Assembly (NCBI GenBank): GCA_040756745.1
Contig: JBFLYO010000023.1
Location: forward strand, 1 to 60,845
Direction of reading: 5' to 3'
Source: JBFLYO01 sp040756745
GTDB lineage: Bacteria; Bacteroidota; Ignavibacteria; UBA10030; UBA6906
Length of the DNA stretch: 60,845 nucleotides
Shown: positions 34,836-42,843 of the stretch, one piece after another
How positions within the stretch are numbered: position 1 is the first letter of the stretch
Layout of the letters: each line of letters begins with the position of its first letter
Position numbers and translations under genes: made by a program
Notes under the pieces: generated by a model
Seen by the model: only the letters and a program-made list of their open reading frames with translations
The model's database searches: none
What the model was told of the DNA's origin: nothing

Positions 34836-35174
34836 CTACTGCTTGCTGTGCCGGTATTTGATGACACGCATTTTCTCCAGCGTCACCAACCCCTCCGTGA
34901 CCCTCTCGTCGATAAAGGGCATCAGCTTGTTGATGTTCTCTTCGGTGTCAACGATTTCAATCACCATGGGGAGGTCGACTGACAATTCGAGCAGCTTTGC
35001 TGTGTGAATTCGACTGTCGGCCCCGAACCCCATGATTCCCCGGAGGACGGTCGCCCCGGCAAGATTGAGTTCCCGTGCTTTCAAAACAATCTGCTCGTAC
35101 AGGGGCTTTCCGTGGTACTGGTCCGACTCACCAATGAACACTCGCAACAGCATAGCATCTTCCGGAAGTTTCAT
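34836..35174 (-). CDS. DUF190 (PII-like) protein
   Basis: A small soluble protein of 112 residues with the DUF190 pattern: LLRVFIGESDQYHGKPLYEQIV, then AGATVLRGIMGFGADSRIHT and the acidic block DLPMVIEIVDTEENINK. The fold resembles PII signalling proteins. DUF190 genes are often found beside crcB, as here (9 bases downstream), so a link to fluoride resistance or to regulation of the channel is likely but unproven. It is the last gene of the fluoride riboswitch transcript. Confidence 0.92.
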   Translation of the reverse strand: MKLPEDAMLLRVFIGESDQYHGKPLYEQIVLKARELNLAGATVLRGIMGFGADSRIHTAKLLELSVDLPMVIEIVDTEENINKLMPFIDERVTEGLVTLEKMRVIKYRHSKQ

Positions 35175-35183
35175 GGTTTGCCT

Positions 35184-35570
35184 CTATGCAAGCAGCCTGA
35201 GAAGGAATCGGGACGAATAGATCCCGAGCACGACGAAGAGCAGTCCGACAAGATTGCTGGCGAGGACGTTGACCGCTGCCAGCTGCAGCTCTCCGTCGCG
35301 AATGAGGTTGACTGTCTCCAGCGTGAACGTGGAAAACGTCGTGTAGGCGCCGAGGAAGCCGATCGTAATAAAGCTCCGCCACCCGGAGGGAATCACCGCG
35401 GTATCGAACAATTCGATCAAGACGCCGATGATGAAGGAGCCGGTGACATTTACGACGAGCGTTCCCCAGGGGAACGTCCCGCGTGTGGCGTGATAGACGA
35501 ACGTCGATACCCCGTACCGCGCGACGGCTCCAAGCGAACCGCCGGCGGCGATGAGCAAGATCTGCTGCAT
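35184..35570 (-). CDS. crcB: Fluoride ion channel CrcB/Fluc
   Basis: A four-helix membrane protein of 128 residues, normal for the family, that works as a dual-topology dimer exporting fluoride. Conserved blocks are GGSLGAVARYGVS, GTLVVNVTGSFIIG (with the pore Asn) and GFLGAYTTFSTFTLE, which carries the phenylalanines lining the pore and the central sodium site region. A fluoride riboswitch lies immediately upstream, and its 3' end is close to the AAGGA ribosome binding site (about 35580-35585), pointing to control of translation or elongation by fluoride. Confidence 0.97.
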   Translation of the reverse strand: MQQILLIAAGGSLGAVARYGVSTFVYHATRGTFPWGTLVVNVTGSFIIGVLIELFDTAVIPSGWRSFITIGFLGAYTTFSTFTLETVNLIRDGELQLAAVNVLASNLVGLLFVVLGIYSSRFLLRLLA

Positions 35571-35587
35571 CCTGAAAAATCCTTTCT

Positions 35588-35650
35588 GTGGGTAGGAGTC
35601 ATCAGACTCGATACTCTTCGAGCCGGTCCGGGGCGAACTCCATCGCCCGT
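35588..35650 (-). ncRNA. Fluoride riboswitch (crcB RNA motif)
   Basis: On the minus strand the 5' hairpin GGGCGATGGAGTTCGCCC (35648-35631) is the conserved P1/loop of the fluoride aptamer. After a second stem-loop (GGCTCGAAGAGTATCGAGTC, about 35624-35605, partly paired) comes the conserved CTGATGACTCCTACC (35605-35591). Its GGAGT/ACTCC pairing with the first loop forms the pseudoknot. All invariant parts that I know of the class are present, and the next gene is crcB. The element fits in the 84 bases between the stop of the upstream gene and crcB. Confidence 0.95.
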
Positions 35651-35654
35651 TGGG

Positions 35655-37421
35655 CTATTTGACCTCCTGCTCAAGCATCATTTCGCCTGCCTTGAGTCTG
35701 ACCAGATACTTTCCTTCTCCGAGCAACCTTCCTTCCATTCCCACTACATACGTGCCGCGTTGCTGAACGCCGCGGGCAAGTGAGGCCACGACTGTTTCCT
35801 GCCCGCGGGAAGGCCTGCTGACGAGCGTGAGCTCCACATTGGTCGGCCGGGAAAGCGAGTAGGCAATCAGCGGAGGTGCGTGAGCTCCCGCGGGAAGCGA
35901 CACCGAAAGCGCCGTCGGTTCCGAAAGCTTCCCGCGAAGAGCAATGAACTCCCGCGTCGTCGCGTCGGTGGTCGGTGATGGCGGGCCTTCGTTGCTTCCC
36001 TTATCAACCGCGGTAACGGCGTAGTAATACGTCGGTCCTGCAGGCGCTACAACTGTGTCGAGGACCAAAGTCTCGTTGCGCGGAGTGATGCCGGCAACCG
36101 ACCGCGCATCGTCAAACGGGATCCGGCGTTCGGGCCAGCGATAGTACACGTAATGATGCGCCCGGTCGCCGTCGCGCGCCGGGGGCGGCTGGAGCCACTC
36201 CAGCTGAAACACGTTGGCGGCGACTTCGCTCACGCCGACATGCGGAGGTGCAAGCGGCGGTATGGAGTCCTTCCAGGCCATTGGGGGTATTCCGGCAGGG
36301 TTTTCATATCGCGCGGCAAGCGCAGTCATGCCTCGAATGCTCCCGTACCTGAAAAAGACCTCCCCCCCTCCGCCTGCTGTGCGCACCGTGTCGATCTGTG
36401 CGGTAATCTGCCGTGCCACTTCGGGCTTGTATGCACCAATGCCTGCATACACGTGCCTCCCATTCGCTGCCCCGAGCCAGGCCCGCACCAGCACTGCAAA
36501 ATCAGGTCCGCCACCTGGCGCGTTCATGTCCCAGTAGATCTGCGGCGAGACGTAATCGAGCGTCCCCGCCTTGAGCCACCGCTTCGCATCCTGCGCGTAT
36601 TCTTTGAGTGTGCCGGCCGACGGATCGGTTTCAATAACAGAAATGGCGAGCGGCGATGCGCCCACCTTCATCATCGGCTTCAGCGTGTGAACCTGCGCGT
36701 AGCAGTCCGCAACAAACCTGTCGATGTTAGAGATCCGCCACTCCTCGATCTTTGCCCCGTTTCCGTACCGATAGAAGGTCCAGGCATCCGAAAAATCACG
36801 GCCCGGATAGCGGCAGTAATCAAGGTTGACCCCATCGAGATCATACTTTCCCGCCAAGTCCGCGATCACGCCGGTCAGATACGCCCGCACCTCCGGTTTG
36901 CCCGGATCGAACCATCCTTCTCCTGCATAGTTCACCGTCCATCCGGGATGCGCACGCGCAGGATGGGGCGGCGTGCTGTTCGCAACAGCCCCCTGTCCCC
37001 GGATCTTGAAGACGTTAATCCATGCATGGACCTCGATTCCTGCCGCATGTGCTTCGTCAATGAGAAACGCAAGTGGATCCCAGCCAGGGTCCGTTCCAAG
37101 CGTGCCCGTCAGGTTCTCGGCCCACGGCTCATGTGCCGACCGGTAGTACGCATCTCCCCGCGCGCGCGCCTGAAAGAAGATCGTGTTGAATCGCGCACGC
37201 TGCAACGTTTTTACGATCTCGCGAAGGGACGATTGCTGCTCGTTCTTATCAGTGGTTTTCGGCCAGTCGAGCCCCGACGCGGTCGTCAACCAGACCGCGC
37301 GAACTTCGCGCTTTGGCGGCGGAGGAGATGAAGGCTGTGCAACGGCAGCGAGCGCTGCGATGAAGGGGAGGGTGAGGAGAAATTTTTGCGAGCTCGACAA
37401 TGATCTGTCGGACAAGTTCAC
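35655..37421 (-). CDS. Secreted GH10-like (GHL10/DUF187) glycosidase family protein
   Basis: An exported protein of up to 588 residues: signal peptide (KFLLTLPFIAALAAVAQ), a TIM-barrel domain of the family-10-like glycosylhydrolases (EVRAVWLTT at the N-terminus, ARFNTIFFQARARGDAYYRS, HAAGIEVHAWINVFKI, YDLDGVNLDYCRYPG with candidate catalytic acids), then a fibronectin-III-like domain (about 395-490) and a C-terminal beta domain. Substrate unknown; related proteins act on peptidoglycan or surface glycans. The GTG at 37421 lies only 3 bases from a promoter -10 box, so the true start may be TTG 37415 or TTG 37400. Confidence 0.85.
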   Translation of the reverse strand: MNLSDRSLSSSQKFLLTLPFIAALAAVAQPSSPPPPKREVRAVWLTTASGLDWPKTTDKNEQQSSLREIVKTLQRARFNTIFFQARARGDAYYRSAHEPWAENLTGTLGTDPGWDPLAFLIDEAHAAGIEVHAWINVFKIRGQGAVANSTPPHPARAHPGWTVNYAGEGWFDPGKPEVRAYLTGVIADLAGKYDLDGVNLDYCRYPGRDFSDAWTFYRYGNGAKIEEWRISNIDRFVADCYAQVHTLKPMMKVGASPLAISVIETDPSAGTLKEYAQDAKRWLKAGTLDYVSPQIYWDMNAPGGGPDFAVLVRAWLGAANGRHVYAGIGAYKPEVARQITAQIDTVRTAGGGGEVFFRYGSIRGMTALAARYENPAGIPPMAWKDSIPPLAPPHVGVSEVAANVFQLEWLQPPPARDGDRAHHYVYYRWPERRIPFDDARSVAGITPRNETLVLDTVVAPAGPTYYYAVTAVDKGSNEGPPSPTTDATTREFIALRGKLSEPTALSVSLPAGAHAPPLIAYSLSRPTNVELTLVSRPSRGQETVVASLARGVQQRGTYVVGMEGRLLGEGKYLVRLKAGEMMLEQEVK

Positions 37422-37423
37422 CC

Positions 37424-37452
37424 AATATACTCATGCATCTGCGCACATGCAA
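37424..37452 (-). promoter_or_regulatory. Sigma70-type promoter of the GH10-like gene
   Basis: On the minus strand: TTGCAT (37452-37447), 17 bases, TATATT (37429-37424). The expected transcript start is near 37417, inside the longest reading frame, so translation must start downstream. It is divergent from the radA promoter, the -35 boxes being 15 bases apart. Confidence 0.7.
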
Positions 37453-37467
37453 CCTCCGGGGCTCAGG

Positions 37468-37496
37468 TTGAATCTGTCGGCAGCCGTGGGTATATT
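37468..37496 (+). promoter_or_regulatory. Sigma70-type promoter of radA
   Basis: TTGAAT (37468-37473), 17 bases, TATATT (37491-37496). The expected transcript start is about 37503, 5 bases before the radA ATG, leaving no room for a ribosome binding site. Confidence 0.7.
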
Positions 37497-37507
37497 GCTG
37501 TCCCGCA

Positions 37508-38872
37508 ATGAGATCGAGCCGCAGTACATACGTTTGTCAGACCTGCGCATACGCTTCCCCTCGCTGGCTCGGGAAATGCCCGAACTGCGGCGCCTGGAAT
37601 TCGTTCGTCGAGGAAGTCACATCAGGCCGTAGACAGAGCCAGAAGGCGAAGGGGAAAGGCCAAGCCGCGTCACCCGTCCCAATAGATGAAGTGGAGGTGT
37701 CGGCGGAACCCCGATCGCCGACGGGGATCCCCGAGTTTGACCGGGTGCTTGGCGGCGGCATCGTCCCGGCTTCGGTGGTGCTGGTGGGGGGGGACCCCGG
37801 AATCGGGAAGTCGACGCTGATGATGCAGATGGCTTCGGCGCTCCGGAATCGGACGACCCTCTATATAACAGGAGAGGAATCGGTCGGCCAGATCAAGCTC
37901 CGCGCCGGGCGCCTTGCAGTCACTCCTCCTCACTCTCTCCTCTTGCTTGCCGAAACGAACCTCCAGTCGGTCGAAGCGGCCATCACTTCGTCGAATCCCG
38001 ACGTGGTGATCGTTGATTCCATCCAGACGATGTATTCCCCCGACCTCGAGAGTGCGCCCGGAACCGTCAGCCAGGTGCGCGAGGCGACCGCGCTCTTCAT
38101 GAAGCTTGCGAAGACAAGGGGAGTGCCTGTCTTCCTGATCGGCCATGTTACCAAAGAAGGCGTGATCGCAGGCCCGAAGGTGGTCGAGCATATGGTCGAT
38201 ACGGTGCTGCAATTTGAAGGAGACCGGCACCATGCGTACAGAATCCTGCGGGCGATGAAGAACCGGTTCGGCCCGACGAATGAGTTGGGGATTTTTGAGA
38301 TGCACGACGACGGCCTTCGCGAGGTGGCCGATCCTTCAGAGGTATTCCTTGCTGAGCGTAAGTTCGGCACATCCGGCTCCGCGGTCGTTGCGAGCATGGA
38401 AGGAACGCGACCGCTGCTCGTGGAGGTGCAGGCACTCGTTGCACCGACGAGCTATGGGGTCCCTCAACGAAGCTCTACAGGTTTTGATCCGCGTCGACTG
38501 CAGCTGCTCCTCGCAGTACTGGAAAAGCGCGTAGGTCTGCACGTCGGCCAGTTCGACGTGTTTGTTAACGTCGCCGGCGGCATCCGCGTGGAAGAGCCGG
38601 CAGGTGATATCGGGATGGCGGTCTCCATCGTCTCCAGTCTGCGCGAAGTGCCGGTCGATTCAATGTCCGTTGCGATGGGAGAGATCGGGCTCGGTGGCGA
38701 AATCCGGACGGTGAGCCAAGTGGAAAAGAGAGTGACGGAAGCGGCGCGACTCGGCTTCGCGCGCTGTGTCCTTCCCCGCGCCAATGCACGCAACCTTCGC
38801 ATGAAAGACGGCATGGAACTGATCGAGGTGGAGACCGTCGATCAGGCCATCGCCGCGCTGGTTGGCTCCTGA
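37508..38872 (+). CDS. radA: DNA repair protein RadA
   Basis: A branch-migration ATPase of recombinational repair, 454 residues. A zinc finger (C10-x2-C13 and C24-x2-C27) is followed by a RecA-like core with Walker A GGDPGIGKST (K101), the RadA signature KNRFG (in MKNRFGPTNELG), and the C-terminal Lon-like domain. Translation start at 37508 is firm: homologues have 8-10 residues before the first zinc Cys. The promoter is so close that the mRNA is probably almost leaderless. The stop overlaps the start of the amidohydrolase gene (TGATG). Confidence 0.96.
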   Translation: MRSSRSTYVCQTCAYASPRWLGKCPNCGAWNSFVEEVTSGRRQSQKAKGKGQAASPVPIDEVEVSAEPRSPTGIPEFDRVLGGGIVPASVVLVGGDPGIGKSTLMMQMASALRNRTTLYITGEESVGQIKLRAGRLAVTPPHSLLLLAETNLQSVEAAITSSNPDVVIVDSIQTMYSPDLESAPGTVSQVREATALFMKLAKTRGVPVFLIGHVTKEGVIAGPKVVEHMVDTVLQFEGDRHHAYRILRAMKNRFGPTNELGIFEMHDDGLREVADPSEVFLAERKFGTSGSAVVASMEGTRPLLVEVQALVAPTSYGVPQRSSTGFDPRRLQLLLAVLEKRVGLHVGQFDVFVNVAGGIRVEEPAGDIGMAVSIVSSLREVPVDSMSVAMGEIGLGGEIRTVSQVEKRVTEAARLGFARCVLPRANARNLRMKDGMELIEVETVDQAIAALVGS

Positions 38873-40233
38873 TGGCGATGGGAGCACCTGCGCGTACCCT
38901 CCTCAAGCCGCGATGGATCGTCACCATGGACGCCACGCGGCGGGTCCTGCAGAACGGCGGCGTCATCGTGAACGGCTCGTCGATCGAGTCGGTGCTGACT
39001 GCCGAAGAACTGGCCGGCGTGCAGCACTTCAACGGCACGGTCGCTAATGCAGGACAGCTTACCCTCATTCCGGGGTTCATCCAAACCCACATTCATCTCT
39101 GTCAGACCATTCTTCGCGGGCTGGCGGACGACCTCGACCTTCTCGACTGGCTCACCCTCAAAATCTTCCCGCTTGAGGCGGCCCATTCGATGGGCTCCAT
39201 GCGCGCTTCGGCAATGCTCGGCATCGCTGAACTGATCCGCTCCGGGACCACGACGATCATGGACATGGGGAGCATCCATCACGAAGAGGAGATCGCGGCT
39301 GCGATTGAGGAGACCGGTCTGCGTGCGTTCATCGGCAAAGCGCTGATGGATGTGAACGAAAGCTATCCGCCATTGCGCGAGGGGACAGAACAGGCGATCC
39401 GGTCTGCTGTCCGACAGGCGGAGTTGTGGCACGGGAAGGCGGAGGGGCGGCTGATGTATGCTGTCGCGCCTCGTTTCGTTCTCTCATGCACCGACCGGCT
39501 GCTCCGGGAAGCGTATGAGATGACGTGCAGTGCGCCCGGCATGCTCTTTCATACGCACGTGGCGGAGAACCGTCGGGAGACGGAAGCAGTCAGAAAACGG
39601 TGCGGAATGGACAATGTGGAATTCCTCGGCTCGCTCGACCTCCTCCACCCGAACTCCTGCCTTGCCCACTGCATCTGGCTTACCGAGAAAGAACTCGGAC
39701 TGCTGCGCGACCATCGCGTAAACGTGCTTCATTGTCCCACATCGAACCTGAAGCTCGGCTCCGGGATCGCGCGGGTGCCTGACATGCTCAAGGGGGGTAT
39801 ATCAGTCTCGCTGGGAGCCGACGGCGCCCCCTGCAACAACCGGCTCGATATGTTCGAGGAGATGCGCCTTGCAGCACTGATCCAAAAACCGCTCCACGGC
39901 GCTGCCGCCATGGATGCCGGCACTGTGTTCGCTATGGCGACAATCGGCGGAGCACATGCGCTGGGGCTTGAGAGAACAACGGGAAGCATCGAACCAGGGA
40001 AGAAGGCCGATCTGGTCTTGCTCGATCTCGATCGCGTCTGGAATCCCTCTGGTGAAGAATCTCTCTATTCGACAATCGTCTACTCAGGGTCAGCAGAAAA
40101 CGTCCGGTCAGTGATGATCGATGGGGCATGGGTGTATCGGGACGGGACACATACAAGCCTCGATGAACGGGTCGTCGTCGAAAACGCGAAGAGGGAACTG
40201 AAGAAGATCACGGATCGAGTCGTCGGGGTTTGA
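38872..40233 (+). CDS. Amidohydrolase, adenosine-type deaminase (MtaD/SsnA group)
   Basis: A metal-dependent hydrolase of 453 residues from the SAH/5'-methylthioadenosine/5'-deoxyadenosine deaminase branch. Metal ligands are visible in GFIQTHIHLCQT (HxH), FHTHVAENRRE, AHCIWLTEKE and LGADGAPCNN (Asp). The C-terminal SIEPGKKADLVLLDL is typical of the superfamily. It probably deaminates an adenosine-like nucleoside in purine or methyl-cycle salvage. It is translationally coupled to radA, with a second in-frame ATG at 38878. The stop codon lies within a hairpin repeat (40225-40246). Confidence 0.85.
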   Translation: MAMGAPARTLLKPRWIVTMDATRRVLQNGGVIVNGSSIESVLTAEELAGVQHFNGTVANAGQLTLIPGFIQTHIHLCQTILRGLADDLDLLDWLTLKIFPLEAAHSMGSMRASAMLGIAELIRSGTTTIMDMGSIHHEEEIAAAIEETGLRAFIGKALMDVNESYPPLREGTEQAIRSAVRQAELWHGKAEGRLMYAVAPRFVLSCTDRLLREAYEMTCSAPGMLFHTHVAENRRETEAVRKRCGMDNVEFLGSLDLLHPNSCLAHCIWLTEKELGLLRDHRVNVLHCPTSNLKLGSGIARVPDMLKGGISVSLGADGAPCNNRLDMFEEMRLAALIQKPLHGAAAMDAGTVFAMATIGGAHALGLERTTGSIEPGKKADLVLLDLDRVWNPSGEESLYSTIVYSGSAENVRSVMIDGAWVYRDGTHTSLDERVVVENAKRELKKITDRVVGV

Positions 40234-40312
40234 ATCATCAAACCCCGTAACGATCTCCGGGTCGGGGCATGATATATCATCCACGTATATAAGGGTTCGA
40301 TATATCGAACCC
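40225..40312. repeat. Three consecutive palindromes between the amidohydrolase and rdgB genes
   Basis: Hairpin 1 (40225-40246) has 9-base arms, GGGGTTTGA and TCAAACCCC, around ATCA, and contains the amidohydrolase stop codon. Palindrome 2 (40269-40280) is ATGATATATCAT. Palindrome 3 (40293-40312) is the perfect 20-mer GGGTTCGATATATCGAACCC. Units 1 and 3 look like diverged versions of one sequence. They lack T runs, so terminator function would have to be of another kind; a repeat family or protein binding sites are alternatives. Confidence 0.85.
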
Positions 40313-40337
40313 CAACAGGGAAGCAACGATTACACGC

Positions 40338-40934
40338 ATGAAACGATTGGTCCTCGCCACGCATAACAAACACAAGGCCGACGAAATCCGCGCGCTGCTC
40401 TCGGATCTCTCGGTCGAGGTGCTCACGCTCGACAGCTTCCCGGCCGTCGGGGAGATCGCCGAAGACGCTGAAACGATCGAGGGGAATTCGCTGCTGAAAG
40501 CGGGAGCTGTCTTCCGCGCAACCGGGTTGCCATCGCTCGCCGACGATACCGGCCTCGAGGTGTATTATCTCGCTCTCGCTCCCGGCGTCCGTTCTTCGCG
40601 GTACGCCGGGGAAACGGCGACGTACGCCGACAATGTGGCGAAGCTGCTCAAAGAGATGCAGGGAGTCCCCCCCCGGCGGAGGGGGGCACGGTTCCGCTGC
40701 GTGCTCACGTTTCTGGCACCCCGGAATCAACCCGTGACGGCTGAGGAAGTCTGCAGAGGGACGATTATCACGGAACCAAGGGGAACAGGCGGTTTCGGTT
40801 ACGATCCGGTGTTTCTCCCCCTCGACAGCGCCAAAACCTTTGCTGAACTTGATCCGATGGCGAAGAATGCCCTCAGCCACCGCGGAAAGGCTATCGCCGC
40901 CATACTTCCAGCCTTACGAGATTACTTCAAATGA
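40338..40934 (+). CDS. rdgB: Non-canonical purine NTP pyrophosphatase (RdgB/HAM1)
   Basis: Hydrolyses dITP, ITP and XTP to monophosphates, keeping deaminated purines out of nucleic acids. The 198 residues are normal. Family blocks seen are LVLATHNKHKADEI, the SLADDTGLEVYYL catalytic Asp pair, RYAGE, GFGYDPVFLP and the C-terminal NALSHRGKA (SHR motif). It follows the adenosine-type deaminase, so both neighbours deal with deaminated purines; whether this is more than chance is open. Confidence 0.95.
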   Translation: MKRLVLATHNKHKADEIRALLSDLSVEVLTLDSFPAVGEIAEDAETIEGNSLLKAGAVFRATGLPSLADDTGLEVYYLALAPGVRSSRYAGETATYADNVAKLLKEMQGVPPRRRGARFRCVLTFLAPRNQPVTAEEVCRGTIITEPRGTGGFGYDPVFLPLDSAKTFAELDPMAKNALSHRGKAIAAILPALRDYFK

Positions 40935-40944
40935 GGGTTTGTTG

Positions 40945-40973
40945 TTGAAGTTCCGTCAACTGATTGTTATCTT
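40945..40973 (+). promoter_or_regulatory. Possible sigma70-type promoter of the DUF4905-like gene
   Basis: TTGAAG (40945-40950), 17 bases, TATCTT (40968-40973). The predicted start near 40980 would give a leader of about 36 bases. The -10 matches that of the UroD-family gene (53106-53111). Confidence 0.5.
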
Positions 40974-41015
40974 GTTTGAAGATTTTAGCGAATAGATTCA
41001 CACCCGACGCAGTGC

Positions 41016-41873
41016 ATGCCATTTTTCCGTTCCGGACGGAGGCGCAGCTTTCGCCCATTCTGGGAATATCGGTCGAAAGGAGTCATCTGGCGTCTTCAAC
41101 CGGCAGCGGGCGGCATGCTCGTCGGCGAAGAACGGGATCTCACCGCGAAAACGGTCGCGTTCTTTTGCATCGATCTCTCCAACGGCAGGGCTCTGTGGAA
41201 GGAAAAGGATTTCGGAGAGCAATGGTGGACGGGGATCGAGGCTGTGTATCGCGACACGCTCATTCTGCACGGGTACGCCACTCCCGACCTGCCGGAGCCG
41301 AAGGGGATCACGGCGGTCGACATCACCACAGGCCGGCTTCTCTGGCGCCGCGACGATCTCAGATGTATTGCCACACTCAACGGTTGCATTCGTGCGTCGC
41401 GGCCGGCGGCAAGCGTTGTTGAAATCGACAGACGCACAGGCGCACTGGTGCGGGAGATGGAGGGGAGCGAATCTGGCACCGATCCGTCGGCGGAACGGTC
41501 CGACGAGCAACTCGATGATGTCGTCTATCCCCGGGATCTCGAGGACGACCCGGCTGCGTTTCCGGAACGCGCGGAGCTCCTGCGCCGCGTTTGTTCTCGG
41601 GAAAAACTTGCCGGCCCGGTCTCGTACATCGAACTCGGATCGGCGGTGGTGTTCGGCTACTCCGAGCGGGTAGAATCGACGGAGGGATCTCCACCCACGT
41701 TCCGTACAATGGTTGCGCTCATGGCGCGAGGCGAATCGGAACCCCGTTTTTCCGCAACCATCGATGAATCGAAATCGTTTCCGGTGTACGGGACGTTTCT
41801 GGTGCGTGAGGGGGTCCTCCTGTTTGTGCGGGAACGAAGTACGCTGACGGCCATGGCTGTGCGCGATATGTAA
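41016..41873 (+). CDS. DUF4905-like protein
   Basis: A soluble protein of 285 residues without signal peptide. The N-terminal half has quinoprotein-like strand repeats (FFCIDLSNGRALWKEKD, GITAVDITTGRLLWRRDD) and a central EQWWTGIEAVYRDTLILHGYATPDLPEPKG, which I associate with the DUF4905 family of FCB bacteria. The family has no known function. No catalytic motif is visible. It precedes the PhzF gene by 16 bases and is probably cotranscribed. The family assignment is from memory of the pattern and is moderately sure. Confidence 0.65.
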   Translation: MPFFRSGRRRSFRPFWEYRSKGVIWRLQPAAGGMLVGEERDLTAKTVAFFCIDLSNGRALWKEKDFGEQWWTGIEAVYRDTLILHGYATPDLPEPKGITAVDITTGRLLWRRDDLRCIATLNGCIRASRPAASVVEIDRRTGALVREMEGSESGTDPSAERSDEQLDDVVYPRDLEDDPAAFPERAELLRRVCSREKLAGPVSYIELGSAVVFGYSERVESTEGSPPTFRTMVALMARGESEPRFSATIDESKSFPVYGTFLVREGVLLFVRERSTLTAMAVRDM

Positions 41874-41889
41874 ACCTGCCACCCACGCG

Positions 41890-42789
41890 ATGAAGATCAA
41901 CGTAAAACAGGTTGATGCGTTTACCGAAGTTCCGCTGACCGGCAATCCTGCGGGGGTCGTGCTGACGGGGGACGGGTTGTCCGAGCGGCAGATGCAGATG
42001 ATTGCGCGGGAAATGTCGGTCCCGGAGACCGCGTTCATCCTTCCGCCGACCCTCCCTGGTGCCAACCTCCGCATCCGCTGGTTCTCTCCCACCGTCGAAG
42101 TCCCGCTCTGCGGCCACGCCACGGTGGCAAGCTTCCACGCCTTGGCCGAGGAGGGGATGCACGGGATGGAGGACCCCGGTGTGTACACATTCGCGCTCGA
42201 GACACGCTCCGGCATCCTGCCCGTTACGGTCAACAAGACGCGCGACGGGATCGACGTGCTCTTCGGCCTGACGCTCCCCGAGTTCACCCGGGCCGGACAA
42301 TACAAGCTCGACATCATGCGGATCCTGAACATTACCCTGGAAGAATTCGAAAACAGGATGCCGATCGTCGTTGCAAATTACCTCTACGTTCCCATCCGAC
42401 GGCTCCACACCATCTTTTCGATGAAGCCGAATTTCTTCGCAATGTCCCAGTTCCTCACCAACCGCAATCTGAGCGGTCTCTGCGCCTTCACGACAGAGAC
42501 GGTCGACAAAGGGTCGCACGTGCATTCCCGCTTCTTCGCGCCTACCATGGGGATCAACGAGGATCCGGTGACAGGGACCGCAAATGGACCGCTCGGTGTC
42601 TACCTGTACGAGCGTGGCGCGGTGGAACCCGTGGGGGACAGCGTGACGATCGTGGGCGAGCAGGGGGACGTGATCGGCCGGAAGGGACGCGTGACGGTCC
42701 GGCTCTCGCTGCAGGGGACGCAGGTGACTGCGGTACAGATCGGCGGCCGGGCGGTAACAGTGGTCGAAGGCTCGATGATGGTGGAGTAG
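41890..42789 (+). CDS. PhzF-family isomerase
   Basis: A protein of 299 residues with the two-lobed diaminopimelate-epimerase-like fold of PhzF. The N-terminal block is VDAFTEVPLTGNPAGVVL, the putative catalytic Glu46 is in SVPETAFI, and WFSPTVEVPLCGHATVAS and FFAPTMGINEDPVTGTANGPL are family signatures. PhzF itself isomerises a phenazine precursor, but most relatives occur without phenazine genes, as here, and their substrates are unknown. Confidence 0.9.
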   Translation: MKINVKQVDAFTEVPLTGNPAGVVLTGDGLSERQMQMIAREMSVPETAFILPPTLPGANLRIRWFSPTVEVPLCGHATVASFHALAEEGMHGMEDPGVYTFALETRSGILPVTVNKTRDGIDVLFGLTLPEFTRAGQYKLDIMRILNITLEEFENRMPIVVANYLYVPIRRLHTIFSMKPNFFAMSQFLTNRNLSGLCAFTTETVDKGSHVHSRFFAPTMGINEDPVTGTANGPLGVYLYERGAVEPVGDSVTIVGEQGDVIGRKGRVTVRLSLQGTQVTAVQIGGRAVTVVEGSMMVE

Positions 42790-42843
42790 TGCCATACCCC
42801 TCGCGTACATAACAGGGGGACTCCCCCCCAGCCAGGACTTCTC

